From: a virus
Length of the DNA: 56,094 nt
Virus record (IMG/VR): IMGVR_UViG_3300033145_000771
Coordinates: 1-56,094 of that record
Strand: one strand, 5' to 3'
Below, one piece after another: positions 38,033 to 47,093 of the stretch. The position numbers and the translations under genes are program-made. A model generated the notes under the pieces. The model saw nothing but the letters and a program-made list of their open reading frames with translations, was not told the origin of the DNA and did no database searches. How positions within the stretch are numbered: the first letter of the stretch is position 1; every line of letters begins with the position of its first letter.

Positions 38033-38260
38033 TTATTTAGGGCCGTATTTCTTAACCCCTCTTTTAAGATCAAGGCCAGTAACAACGTTTGCAATCTTGA
38101 GCCAACCTTGAAACTTCTTCATCCACTTGTTATCGGTCTCGTTAGGAGTGATAGCAACGATAACGCTTGCTATCCCATATACGAAACCAACAATAGCTAA
38201 AAATTCAGTGGTGCCAAATTTTGTAGTTGCATCGGCAACTACCATACTTAGATTAAGCAT
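38033..38260 (-). CDS. Holin-like membrane protein (75 aa)
   Basis: MLNLSMVVADATTKFGTTEFLAIVGFVYGIASVIVAITPNETDNKWMKKFQG: one strong transmembrane helix (about 19-38) followed by a basic tail. Size and position next to a second membrane protein at the end of the tail genes suggest a holin or antiholin. Confidence 0.55.
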   Translation of the reverse strand: MLNLSMVVADATTKFGTTEFLAIVGFVYGIASVIVAITPNETDNKWMKKFQGWLKIANVVTGLDLKRGVKKYGPK

Positions 38261-38275
38261 TGCTTCTCCTTTCTT

Positions 38276-38638
38276 TTATCCAGCTTCTTTTGAAACGTTA
38301 GTGCTATGATTTAGTTCAACCTTCTGAGTAGAACGAGCTTGATCACGATATATAAGTAACAGCCATCCAGCAAGGCTGATAATTGACGTGGCTATGACAA
38401 CTTTAAGAATACACAACCAGAAATCTTGCCACTTATTAAACTGTCCTTTAGATTGCACAAGGCGATCTACTTGCTTAACCATGCCATTATTCCCTTTCTC
38501 TCCGTAGATCGTACCTCTTAATTCTTCTATTTTAGCTTCATGGAAGACGTATCGTTGTTCAAAACTGGCTCGCCACAAAAGCATCGTGTCGAGTTTTTTA
38601 TCCATAGCGTCAAGTTTGTTTTCCATTGCTGTCGGCAT
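38276..38638 (-). CDS. Membrane protein with coiled coil, holin- or XhlA-like
   Basis: A 120-aa protein. N-terminal coiled coil (MENKLDAMDKKLDTMLLWRASFEQR), then a transmembrane helix (about 78-98, LCILKVVIATSIISLAGWLLLIY) and a polar tail. The layout resembles XhlA-type lysis accessory proteins. Confidence 0.55.
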   Translation of the reverse strand: MPTAMENKLDAMDKKLDTMLLWRASFEQRYVFHEAKIEELRGTIYGEKGNNGMVKQVDRLVQSKGQFNKWQDFWLCILKVVIATSIISLAGWLLLIYRDQARSTQKVELNHSTNVSKEAG

Positions 38639-38965
38639 TTATTTTTTCTCCAAGTTTGTTATTCGGTTGAATATTGCTTGTAGTTGTTCATTAGTGATTT
38701 TCGCAGGTTTTTGTGTTTCTGGTATTTCTGGTGGCTTTGGTGGTTTGTCCGCTTCAATTTCTTCTGACGTCTTATCAACTACCCGTGGATTAATAGGCTG
38801 TCCTTCGTCATCAAAACCGTCAAATTGTACTTTTTGAATACTGTCATTTGCCTCACCTTCAATTACAAATTCATCTGGTTTATGAGCTTCGGCATCAAAC
38901 AAAAAACCAGGGCAGCTTCCAGACCTTTGAATGTTTCCTTCTTTATTGTAGATAATATAGTTCAT
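38639..38965 (-). CDS. Tail-tip-associated protein (108 aa)
   Basis: MNYIIYNKEGNIQRSGSCPGFLFDAEAHKPDEFVIEGEAND, then a Pro-rich linker (EADKPPKPPEIPETQKPAK) and a C-terminal heptad helix (TNEQLQAIFNRITNLEKK). The N-terminal pattern Y-I-N-G-I-SG is like tail fiber assembly proteins. It directly follows the J-like gene with an overlap. Confidence 0.6.
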   Translation of the reverse strand: MNYIIYNKEGNIQRSGSCPGFLFDAEAHKPDEFVIEGEANDSIQKVQFDGFDDEGQPINPRVVDKTSEEIEADKPPKPPEIPETQKPAKITNEQLQAIFNRITNLEKK

Positions 38966-41900
38966 TATTTTTTCACCGCTATTGCAAACATTGAACGAAA
39001 TGTACAAGAAAATTGAGTACTACCATCTAATTGTATTGAATATGTCACTACTGCAGCACCTGGAATATCTGTGAATGTTACTGGCAGCTGTATGCCAAAA
39101 TTATTTAATATAGATATTCCTACAGCTGGCACATTATCGTATATAGTAGTTGGTGTGCCACCAACTGTTCGCAATATCTTTATTCCATCTATATGCTCTG
39201 TCTGCCCCGCTGTATTAATAACCGTACAAGTAAATGATATCCAAACAGGAACATCTGCTGCGACCTCAATAACAAGAGATTGAACAGTTGTGTACGAAGT
39301 CTGAACTGTAATCGACCCCGCAGTATAAGCAGACACAGGAATTGTTACCGCATTATTTGCAATTTTAAGTGTGTCAACCGCCAAGTCTTTGATATTACCA
39401 TATTCGACAGCTAACAACCCGATCTTGGCGCTCGTGACAGCAAGCGCCGCGATCTTGCCTTCACTCACAGCCAAGTTTGCAAGTTTAGTTGTGCCGACGG
39501 CTAAATCAGCAAGCTTTGCTTGAACGACGGCATTGTCCGCAAGTATCTCAGACGCCGCTGTGATCGCACCTTCTTCAATGTCGTCAGTCTGAGCTTGTCT
39601 TATCACTAAAGCATCGTCACAATACATGTATCCCGCAGTCATACTGTATGCGCGTATTCTAAGCATCCCGTACGCCGCGGTAGCTGGAACAGTTAAAATT
39701 TTGGACGCTTCTTGCCACGAAGTGCTGGGAGTAAGATTTACTCCATCGCCAGAAACATAAACATCTGCAGCAGTGTACCAATAAATATCAACACCAGAGC
39801 TTCCTGTCGCCGCAAAAGTTGCTGAAAACATCATCCAAGCAGACATGTGATATTTTTCGCCTGGAATTACATAAAACTTATTGCTGGTAAAAACTCTACT
39901 TCCCACTCCGGTTGCTCTTGCCATCCAGGCACCGGTACGACTACTGGCTGATTCATAAATTATACCATCCGTTGGTTTAGTCCAAACAACATCTCCTGCC
40001 TCAAAGCCCGGATTCTGGATTAGATTCGTGAAATTTGAAGCTACCAAGTGCTCTGGTAGAATTGCCAAATCTTGTATATTAGCAGCACCAACGGCCAATG
40101 CACCTATTTGTCCAAACTCAGCAGTAAGAGTACCAGCTTGTATTAGCCCACCGTGAATGATTTGGAAGGGTTGGGCACTGTGGACTACACCGTCTATATT
40201 AAAAGCCATGCACCAACCGCCAGCTAAAATAGCAGTCGTCACGTCACTGAAAAGGTTTGTTGTTGAAAATTGGTTTTCTGCTCCCGGATCCCAATAAATA
40301 TAAGAATCTGTAGTATTGTCTGCGGCTATCTCATATAAGACGCCTTTGATTCTGAGCATGATAGGGTCTTCGCCATCCGTGTTCGCCCATGAGACTGTAT
40401 CAACATCATTCCCGCTCCATGTGCAATTACTCATCAATGGTATATCATGTGAAGGTTCAATTGGAAGTACCCTATTAACATAAGCAGTCATTTCCTTCCA
40501 AGTTACAGGTCTTCCTACATCAAGTACTGGGCCAGGCCATATATAATTTACATTAGGATTTGCAGGATCAGCATCATCTGAGTCATAAAGTGCAACGTCA
40601 TAAGTCTCGACCACGACATCGAAATAGTTGTTGGTAGATGGATCGATGCTTTTGATTCGCCTTAGTTTAGTTGTCCCCACTGCCACTTGATTACCTTTGA
40701 TAGGTGTAACAGCCCAATTTATAGTTACTGTAATTACACGCCCTGATACAGAATCTACTATGTAATCTTCGGTACGGACAACTTTCATGGCGCCATCGTA
40801 TGTGCGGATATAAAGTGCATCGGCCGGAGATACTTCATCCTCAACATTTCTGTCAACAGTAATAGTATCTGCAGTTGCGCTCATGACTCTGAATGCTTTG
40901 CCCCAATTGGCAGGTCTATTTTGTAATCTTATCACGTCACCAAGTTTATAACGGAATCCTTCTTTATGTACCTGAAATTGGTTTACGTTACGAATCAATT
41001 TGTTGCGTGTAAGAAGATGATGTGCATAGTGCCAGGCAGCACCACGAGAAGTAAGTCCAACGCCTTCAAATTCTTTTATTTTTCTGAACCCACCAGCATC
41101 TGCCATTGCATCGTCTGCCGAAGTTCTCTCGTAACCTTGTTTTTCGTCAATGTACATCACTTTAATGACGCCTGGTAATTCAGAAGCTATAGCCCACGCG
41201 TTGCTCCACGTACCAGGCATTATGCTGTCCATCGTCACAAGATCGATTGGCGTCGCTACGGCTTGTTCAATCCAACCCGTGAGCTTATCAGAATAATAAA
41301 GATGTGCACGTCCGACTTCTGCTATCTTATGAGCAAGGTCAAAGATATTCGTAAATTCTTTGACTTTAATATTACAGTCGCATCGGTGCTCGGTGCCGCC
41401 ATAACCGTCATCAACGTTAACATCGCAAAAAGTAGCCCATGCAGTAAAAAATGTCGGGTCTAAATTACTTGGATCTAAACCATCATAACGTTCAATCGCG
41501 TATACACCTTCGCCACCACCATCGCCGTCACCACTAATACATGGTTGTGTCAATATATCCCAAGTAACAGAAGCTCTGTTATTGCAATATTCTAAATCAC
41601 CAGTTAACAAATTGTAAATAATTCTATCTTCACGCACGACCTTGATGTTAAGACTTCCACTTAGCCTATCTGTAGCTACTGCTGTAATACCAAGCAATGC
41701 TCTACCTGGATATGTATAAGCTATTTCAGATACTTCACGAACTGATCTAAGAGTTGCATCCAGTACAAAACGATCTGTAGTGTCCGCACTTAGTTTCTTG
41801 TAACTCAACTCATATTGCGTTCCTTTGACAACCCTGCCCGGACTTAACGTGTTTACGCTATATTGTTTGAAAAAAGGTTCTCTTGTTTCTCTTGTTATCG

Positions 41901-42504
41901 CAGCAGGAGAAATATCTTCCCAACTTCCGCCAACTGGACGGATTTTAATTTCGATGTCTACTGTCGTATATTTTGTACCACCATCACCCATGTTACGAAT
42001 CATACCGTTGGGATACATGATCGTAAATTCAATGTCATCAAAGAAATCATTCGGTGTTATAAATGTCTGAGTCTTGTTATATAACAACTCGGTATTTTGA
42101 CCATACTCAAGCTTAAGTTTCTCAAAACCCGTCATGCACGTCTGCTCCATAGTGCCAAGACGCTCTTGTATAGTTACATCACCGTAACTGGTATATGGCT
42201 GGTCGTTAATATAGACAATGTTATCGCCGATGCCTTTTGTTGGTCCGTCACCGTGATCAAGAATCATGTGCAAAATTTCACGTTCAGATCCATCGACACT
42301 TGTCCACCTTGCGATAATGTTTCCATGGTGTAAATTCTTACCATAATTACGAGGTCTTGGCGGACCTTCTATCTGTGACGAGCGATCTCTCCACGTACGA
42401 CTTCCTACACCTTCTATTGGATCTTCATCAAATTCGACATCAGGTTGAAGCCATTTCAAGATAGGCTTCAAAGGCCAAGTAATGAAATCCCAAAAATTAC
42501 TCAT
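38965..42504 (-). CDS. Tail tip attachment protein, lambda gpJ-like
   Basis: An 1179-aa protein. N-terminal ISVVGE-like gpJ features: WTSVDGSEREILHMILDHGDGPTKGIGDNIVYINDQPY. The middle has several FnIII/beta domains (FTNLIQNPGFEAGD leading to a jelly-roll carbohydrate-binding-like section, about 800-970). The C-terminal region (about 980-1100) is a repeat of LAVGTTKLANLAVSEGKIAALAVTSAKIGLLAV type, a beta-helical or trimeric stem, ending in a tip domain. It contacts the host receptor. Confidence 0.88.
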   Translation of the reverse strand: MSNFWDFITWPLKPILKWLQPDVEFDEDPIEGVGSRTWRDRSSQIEGPPRPRNYGKNLHHGNIIARWTSVDGSEREILHMILDHGDGPTKGIGDNIVYINDQPYTSYGDVTIQERLGTMEQTCMTGFEKLKLEYGQNTELLYNKTQTFITPNDFFDDIEFTIMYPNGMIRNMGDGGTKYTTVDIEIKIRPVGGSWEDISPAAITRETREPFFKQYSVNTLSPGRVVKGTQYELSYKKLSADTTDRFVLDATLRSVREVSEIAYTYPGRALLGITAVATDRLSGSLNIKVVREDRIIYNLLTGDLEYCNNRASVTWDILTQPCISGDGDGGGEGVYAIERYDGLDPSNLDPTFFTAWATFCDVNVDDGYGGTEHRCDCNIKVKEFTNIFDLAHKIAEVGRAHLYYSDKLTGWIEQAVATPIDLVTMDSIMPGTWSNAWAIASELPGVIKVMYIDEKQGYERTSADDAMADAGGFRKIKEFEGVGLTSRGAAWHYAHHLLTRNKLIRNVNQFQVHKEGFRYKLGDVIRLQNRPANWGKAFRVMSATADTITVDRNVEDEVSPADALYIRTYDGAMKVVRTEDYIVDSVSGRVITVTINWAVTPIKGNQVAVGTTKLRRIKSIDPSTNNYFDVVVETYDVALYDSDDADPANPNVNYIWPGPVLDVGRPVTWKEMTAYVNRVLPIEPSHDIPLMSNCTWSGNDVDTVSWANTDGEDPIMLRIKGVLYEIAADNTTDSYIYWDPGAENQFSTTNLFSDVTTAILAGGWCMAFNIDGVVHSAQPFQIIHGGLIQAGTLTAEFGQIGALAVGAANIQDLAILPEHLVASNFTNLIQNPGFEAGDVVWTKPTDGIIYESASSRTGAWMARATGVGSRVFTSNKFYVIPGEKYHMSAWMMFSATFAATGSSGVDIYWYTAADVYVSGDGVNLTPSTSWQEASKILTVPATAAYGMLRIRAYSMTAGYMYCDDALVIRQAQTDDIEEGAITAASEILADNAVVQAKLADLAVGTTKLANLAVSEGKIAALAVTSAKIGLLAVEYGNIKDLAVDTLKIANNAVTIPVSAYTAGSITVQTSYTTVQSLVIEVAADVPVWISFTCTVINTAGQTEHIDGIKILRTVGGTPTTIYDNVPAVGISILNNFGIQLPVTFTDIPGAAVVTYSIQLDGSTQFSCTFRSMFAIAVKK

Positions 42505-42512
42505 AATTTCCT

Positions 42513-43199
42513 CTATGTTCTAGAAACGCTTGGGTCGAGTCCAAGATTGCCACCCCAATGTGTAGCATTACTCTTCGTGATGCAGTCCTCAAGTTTACCA
42601 GTACATGTACCGTCGCCACCAGCGTATTGACACTCTGGACCTTTGAACAACCCAGGCAAAGCATAAGGACAAAGTTTGCTTGAGTAACGTCTTAACGGTA
42701 CTTTCATCAACAACGGATTCGGTAATCCACAGGAAATAGCAATAATCTTTTCATCACTTTCGGAGTTAAGTATGTCTATGGTTTGCTCTAACTCTTCAAT
42801 AGCAAAGGTAAGAAAGTCTTCATGTGTTCTTATTATTTTAATCGTGCCGCCATATCCACCTTCAGTCGCATTAAGTCTGTCTTCTAAAATATGGTCGGCA
42901 TCTTGAGTAAATAATATAGTCGTTCTTGGCACTGAACCTCCACCAGTTAAAGATGACATTCTTAGGTCGAAGTTGTATGCAACGTAAGTGATGCCACCAT
43001 AGACGATGTTCTCATTATTACGTGCGTAGTATAATGTATCATAACCAGATATGGTAATTTCAACTAACCATAACCATGCCCCCCCGCTATACGGATCTAT
43101 CAAGGCCGCGTGCATGGCGGGCGGCATCGTTGCAATATGAAGATATCCCTCAGAAACGTCTTCAGCTGTTGCTGCTTCAGTTATTGTAGCATTAGCCAT
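42513..43199 (-). CDS. Minor tail protein, lambda gpL-like
   Basis: A 228-aa protein. VEITISGYDTLYYARNNENIVYGGITYVAYNF near residues 47-80 fits gpL/BR0599-type proteins, and the C-terminal region has four Cys (CPYALPGLFKGPECQYAGGDGTCTGKLEDC), the likely Fe-S ligands of gpL. It lies between M-like and J-like genes, as in lambda. Confidence 0.85.
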   Translation of the reverse strand: MANATITEAATAEDVSEGYLHIATMPPAMHAALIDPYSGGAWLWLVEITISGYDTLYYARNNENIVYGGITYVAYNFDLRMSSLTGGGSVPRTTILFTQDADHILEDRLNATEGGYGGTIKIIRTHEDFLTFAIEELEQTIDILNSESDEKIIAISCGLPNPLLMKVPLRRYSSKLCPYALPGLFKGPECQYAGGDGTCTGKLEDCITKSNATHWGGNLGLDPSVSRT

Positions 43200-43273
43200 A
43201 ATTTATTCTCAGGTAATAATAAAGAGGCAGGAGGAACGATATACTACCCGCCTCACTCCGGATATTTCTGCAA

Positions 43274-43830
43274 TTAAAGTGAAGCTGTGTAGGTTACATT
43301 CAGTGTGTCAGTATCTGCAACAACTTTGTCGCCGCCTGTAAAGGCACCTGCGGAGTATAATACGCCACCGGTATTATCAACGGTTGATACAGCACCAGTG
43401 TGGAACACGATGAAACAACCCTTAACTGTACCTGCTCCTGTAATTGCAAAAGAAACTGCCGACGATAAAGCTTTACTCCCTGCTGCTGCGGCGTCCCATG
43501 AACAAGTCTTTCTTGGAACAGTGTAAGTCGGTGCATTGGTTACACCAGCTTCTTTCCAACCAGAGTGTGATGCCATTGTATCACCAGCGGCTACTGCTGA
43601 CCAATCAACGCTGCTAATCAAGCCAAGAAACGGGCCTGTGACCGTGTAAGACGATCCTTGCCTATCGTACAGACCACATTATCAATGGAAGCCTTCCATT
43701 TGAGCTTTCCGTTTTTGTCGAGACATTCGACATCGAATCTGCCATGAGCAGAGGCCTTTTCGCTATGGCCAGATCCACGAATGATACCAGCATCGCAGTG
43801 ATCCAATTCATTTGCTTTTTCTGTGTGCAT
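43274..43830 (-). pseudogene. Structural protein gene split by a frameshift
   Basis: Two frames. The first (43830-43618, 70 aa) has GRFDVECLDKNGKLKWKASIDNVVCTIGKD, then goes out of frame. The second reads GSSYTVTGPFLGLIS before its TTG at 43621, and continues SSVDWSAVAAGDTMASHSGWKEAG. Together these match a common phage virion protein that is normally one chain, with about ten residues missing near IGKD/GSSY. A small out-of-frame deletion is inferred. The second part could still be made from the TTG overlapping the TGA. Confidence 0.65.
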
Positions 43831-43842
43831 AACTATTCCTTT

Positions 43843-44193
43843 CTATAAGGGACTGTACTGAGTGAACATTAAATCGATTCGCCAACGTGTTTTAAGTCTA
43901 TCGAGAGCACATTTAGGTGGACGAGCAAAGATAACTTCATATTCTTCGCCGTCTTGATTATTAGTCCACTTAAATGGCACATCGCAATTAGCTTTATAAA
44001 ACGTTATAACACTTTCTTTATCAGTCTGTGTTACAAGATTCAACTGCACTGTAAAAGTTTTAGGGTCAAAGGTGAATAACTTATTCAACAATGGCAATCC
44101 ACTTGCTTTGTTGGCAACCTGAACAGCGTCTGTACTCTGTACTTCCATAAAATTATGTCCAGGTGTACGTGATAACACAGGAAAAGTTTCCAC
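43843..44193 (-). CDS. Minor tail protein, lambda gpM-like
   Basis: A 116-aa protein with a beta-rich composition: TFTVQLNLVTQTDKESVITFYKANCDVPFKWTNNQDGEEYEVIFARPPKCALD. Position between tape measure and gpL-like genes matches gpM. Function in tail-tip assembly. Confidence 0.75.
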   Translation of the reverse strand: METFPVLSRTPGHNFMEVQSTDAVQVANKASGLPLLNKLFTFDPKTFTVQLNLVTQTDKESVITFYKANCDVPFKWTNNQDGEEYEVIFARPPKCALDRLKTRWRIDLMFTQYSPL

Positions 44194-44194
44194 T

Positions 44195-46318
44195 TTAACT
44201 CCTTACTGTCTGTTTAATGGCTCTACGAAGTTTTCCATCGGTAGCCATAGCAGAGATAAATACATCCACCGTGTTTGGACCGCTGCGTTGTGCTGTGACT
44301 TCAACAGGCGCATTGTTGGTTATATTTACGACAATATTGCTACTTGCCGATTGTTCAGATTTCGTAAGAACCTTTTCACCTTCGTGCAGTCTGTATAAAC
44401 CAGTTTCTTCGATGTAACCACCTGTCTGTTTAGAAGGCACTGACATTGCCGCCAAAGATGAAAACAAATTTGATATTGCGGGCATGCCCGCGGTTACGTT
44501 GGCTCCAAATGTAAATACAGTTTGTAAGGCAACAGCTATCATAAGCGTGGCTATCATCACAAGAAGTTGCTTGACGACCATCTTTGCAAAATTCTTCCAT
44601 GCATCTTCGCCACCCATCAAAGCATCGACTACGACTGCTCCCATACTTCTGAAAGCATCAGTCAAAACTTCGCCTAATCGTGCACCCCAATTCATGGAAG
44701 ATTCATAGAATTCGGACATACTCATTTTGAGAGCGTCCCAACCTTCAATGCGTGACTGTTTATACCTATCATACTCCTCCTGAAGAAGACCCATTGCTTC
44801 ACTTTCCTCAGCCCACGTGCTGCGTTTTGCCTCCATATAGGTGTTGAGATTCATAATCTTTTCATCTAATGTCATCAAATCTTGAGTTCGTAGCCACTCT
44901 ATATGTTGTTGTGCCTCTGCGGTCGCCGCTGCAAAGTCAAAAGTAGGCATTACGTCTTGTGGTTCAGGCTGCCTACCTAAAATGTCTCCAATACCCGCAC
45001 CCCCAAAGATACCAGGCGTAGCGCCTACTTTAATTGCGGTCGTCCGTATTTCAGCAAGTTTTTCCGCTAACTCAGGTGGTATAAGTTTTTTTATTTCTAC
45101 TGTTGTTTCCTTGGCAAGTTCTTTGATCCTGCCAAGCGTTCCTTCTACCTCGATAAGAGGGTAAGCTTCTTCGAGCACCGGTTGAAAATAACCGGTACTG
45201 AGTTTTGCCGCAGCCATTTTTTGAGCACGAGCCAAATAAACTGCCTCTGCTTCTTTAGTTATCCCGCCTGAAATTTCCATTCCTTCTAAGAATTCTTTAG
45301 TAAGTTCACGAAACTCCAATCCTTGAGCAATCCCACGCTTAGTCCAAACACCAAGATTTCTGCCAATACTTGTAAACAAATCCTCCATGAGTACCATCAC
45401 CGATGCAGCAAAACCTTGAAAAAATACAACAGAAACTTCAAGAATAGTTTTCAATCCCTGCTTCCAATCGCCGTGCATAAATTTAATGAATGTCCATAAA
45501 ACATCTTTCACATAAGTAACTTTTTTGGCGACAATTTCAGCCCACTTGCCAATTCTTGCTTGATTCTTTTCTGCCCATTCCTTAATAGCTATAGCAGTAT
45601 TTTGTATTCCTGGTAGAAGAGCCTTGCCTATTACCTCGGCTACGTCGCCAAGGGCGTTCCACATCTGTCGCAAACTACCTGAAGTTGTCTTCGCTCTTTC
45701 TTCGGCAAGCTTGAACCCTGCAGCAGCAAACTCCGTTACAATTTTCAACTGTTCGGTAGCATCTGTAGTTGATCGTAAAGCAGGAATATATCTACGCAAC
45801 ATTGTAAATTCTCCCTGCTGAGCTAAAGCTATATACATAGCCATAGATTTAACATCTCGTCCGGTTGCTGTTGCCAAACCAATGGACATTTTAGCTGCTT
45901 CTTCTAATTTATCAGAAGTAACTCCAAGACTTTTTTGAAGTTGCATCAACGCCAACACTTCTTCGTCGCCATATATGGTTACTTGTTGTATGCTTGCTGC
46001 AAAGGCTTCAAACCGGTGTTGTAATTTCAATGTCCACTCACCGCTAATTTTCAAAGCTGCCGCCAGCAAGAATTGAGCATCCTCTTGCTTCATCGCTGCT
46101 TTCGTTGCAAGAGTCAAAGCTCCTACTATAGCAAGGGCACCCCACTTTGCATATCTTACCATCTTGTCAAAAGCTGCTTTGAATGAAACAGCCATCTTAC
46201 TAAAGGTTGTTTTGATAGCAGAGACGGTTCTTGTAACAGCTGTTTTAGCTTTAGCTAATTGAGCTGGCAAACCCTTGTCGTCCACAGCAATCTTTACGCT
46301 GGCTGAGAGAAAATTCAC
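44195..46318 (-). CDS. Tape measure protein
   Basis: A 707-aa protein with GTG start. N-terminal SASVKIAVDDKGLPAQLAKAKTAVTRTVSAIKTTFSKMAVSFKAAFDKM (helical), a membrane segment (WGALAIVGALTLATKAAM, about 58-75), a long helical body, and a second hydrophobic region (LLVMIATLMIAVALQTVFTFGANVTAGMP, about 594-622). C-terminus GGYIEETGLYRLHEGEKVLT is typical. It sets tail length and enters the host. Confidence 0.9.
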   Translation of the reverse strand: MNFLSASVKIAVDDKGLPAQLAKAKTAVTRTVSAIKTTFSKMAVSFKAAFDKMVRYAKWGALAIVGALTLATKAAMKQEDAQFLLAAALKISGEWTLKLQHRFEAFAASIQQVTIYGDEEVLALMQLQKSLGVTSDKLEEAAKMSIGLATATGRDVKSMAMYIALAQQGEFTMLRRYIPALRSTTDATEQLKIVTEFAAAGFKLAEERAKTTSGSLRQMWNALGDVAEVIGKALLPGIQNTAIAIKEWAEKNQARIGKWAEIVAKKVTYVKDVLWTFIKFMHGDWKQGLKTILEVSVVFFQGFAASVMVLMEDLFTSIGRNLGVWTKRGIAQGLEFRELTKEFLEGMEISGGITKEAEAVYLARAQKMAAAKLSTGYFQPVLEEAYPLIEVEGTLGRIKELAKETTVEIKKLIPPELAEKLAEIRTTAIKVGATPGIFGGAGIGDILGRQPEPQDVMPTFDFAAATAEAQQHIEWLRTQDLMTLDEKIMNLNTYMEAKRSTWAEESEAMGLLQEEYDRYKQSRIEGWDALKMSMSEFYESSMNWGARLGEVLTDAFRSMGAVVVDALMGGEDAWKNFAKMVVKQLLVMIATLMIAVALQTVFTFGANVTAGMPAISNLFSSLAAMSVPSKQTGGYIEETGLYRLHEGEKVLTKSEQSASSNIVVNITNNAPVEVTAQRSGPNTVDVFISAMATDGKLRRAIKQTVRS

Positions 46319-46374
46319 TTTGACTCCTGTTCAAGGTAATTTCCTGCGGCGTGTTTATAACCTTTTTTTGGCAT
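46315..46374 (-). CDS. Possible 19-aa basic minigene before tape measure
   Basis: MPKKGYKHAAGNYLEQESK. Its ATG overlaps the T-frame stop (TAATG) and its TGA overlaps the GTG of the tape measure gene. Could couple translation between the two. Confidence 0.35.
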   Translation of the reverse strand: MPKKGYKHAAGNYLEQESK

Positions 46375-47053
46375 TAGATATCCTTCTGAGAGCAATTCCA
46401 ACAAAATAAAATATCTTCAAACATTTGTTTACCTTCACCATAGAATTTTACAATCTCGATCACCGCCTGATGGTTGAGTCCTACGACTGTTCCATCCATA
46501 CCTGCCCGAAGCATTTGATTGCGACATAGAGAAAAAAGCTTCCATACTTTACGATTTTCTGGCCATAGTTCTACATAACAACCTTCGCATGGTGGTTCCT
46601 TGTCTCCATAAAGAGCTATGCAGTCTTCACAGCTGGCTGCTCGTCCGGACCACTTGACGAACCGTTCAAGTTTTTTAGTCGCGCCTCCTCAAGTGCCGCA
46701 TTTGTATCGACCAGTTTTTCTAGGCATGTTGCAACAAACTTTAAGAAATCAGTTACCTTGACCAGCTTCCATTTATTTTCCTTCGTACATGCCATCGTCT
46801 GACCGTCGAGTTGAATGCCTTTCCAATCGACGATGCAGTAGTCCCAACGAAGCTTGTTTGCAAGACTCTCGTTTACATCTGGGTCGTCGTAAGCGATTCC
46901 GCGTTTGACTTTCTTCTTGTGCTTCACAGTAAGACGCTCGATCTCTTCATACTTCTCAGATGAACATTCACGTAAGCACACACCACCAGCATCATGGTCT
47001 GCCTCATCGAAGTAAAACCATGTCCCAGAATTATCGCTATTGAAATTGATCAT
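46374..47053 (-). CDS. GT chaperone fusion by -1 frameshift
   Basis: The G frame is read to A AAA AAC (46676-46670), where a -1 shift continues as KLERFVKWSGRAASCEDCIALYGDKEPPCEGCYVELWPENRKVWKLFSLCRNQMLRAGMDGTVVGLNHQAVIEIVKFYG and ends at TAA (46376-46374). The T part has the CxxC...CxxC and W-L-CR-Q features of DUF1799-like T proteins. GT guides the tape measure during tail assembly. Confidence 0.85.
46616..47053 (-). CDS. Tail assembly chaperone G
   Basis: A 145-aa protein. TWFYFDEADHDAGGVCLRECSSEKYEEIERLTVKHKKKVKRG, then LRWDYCIVDWKGIQLDGQTMACT. This is a gpG-type chaperone fold of a Siphoviridae tail. Near its end lies A AAA AAC (46676-46670), which can send ribosomes into the T frame to make GT. 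Confidence 0.85.
   Translation of the reverse strand: MINFNSDNSGTWFYFDEADHDAGGVCLRECSSEKYEEIERLTVKHKKKVKRGIAYDDPDVNESLANKLRWDYCIVDWKGIQLDGQTMACTKENKWKLVKVTDFLKFVATCLEKLVDTNAALEEARLKNLNGSSSGPDEQPAVKTA
46670..46676 (-). promoter_or_regulatory. Slippery heptamer A AAA AAC
   Basis: In the G frame the codons are CTA AAA AAC. The T frame is open from this point back and forward, so tandem slippage to AAA AAA is possible. A downstream stimulatory structure was not checked. Confidence 0.85.
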
Positions 47054-47093
47054 ATTAAACTCCTGTAAAAACTCTAATTTACTAACTTAACGA

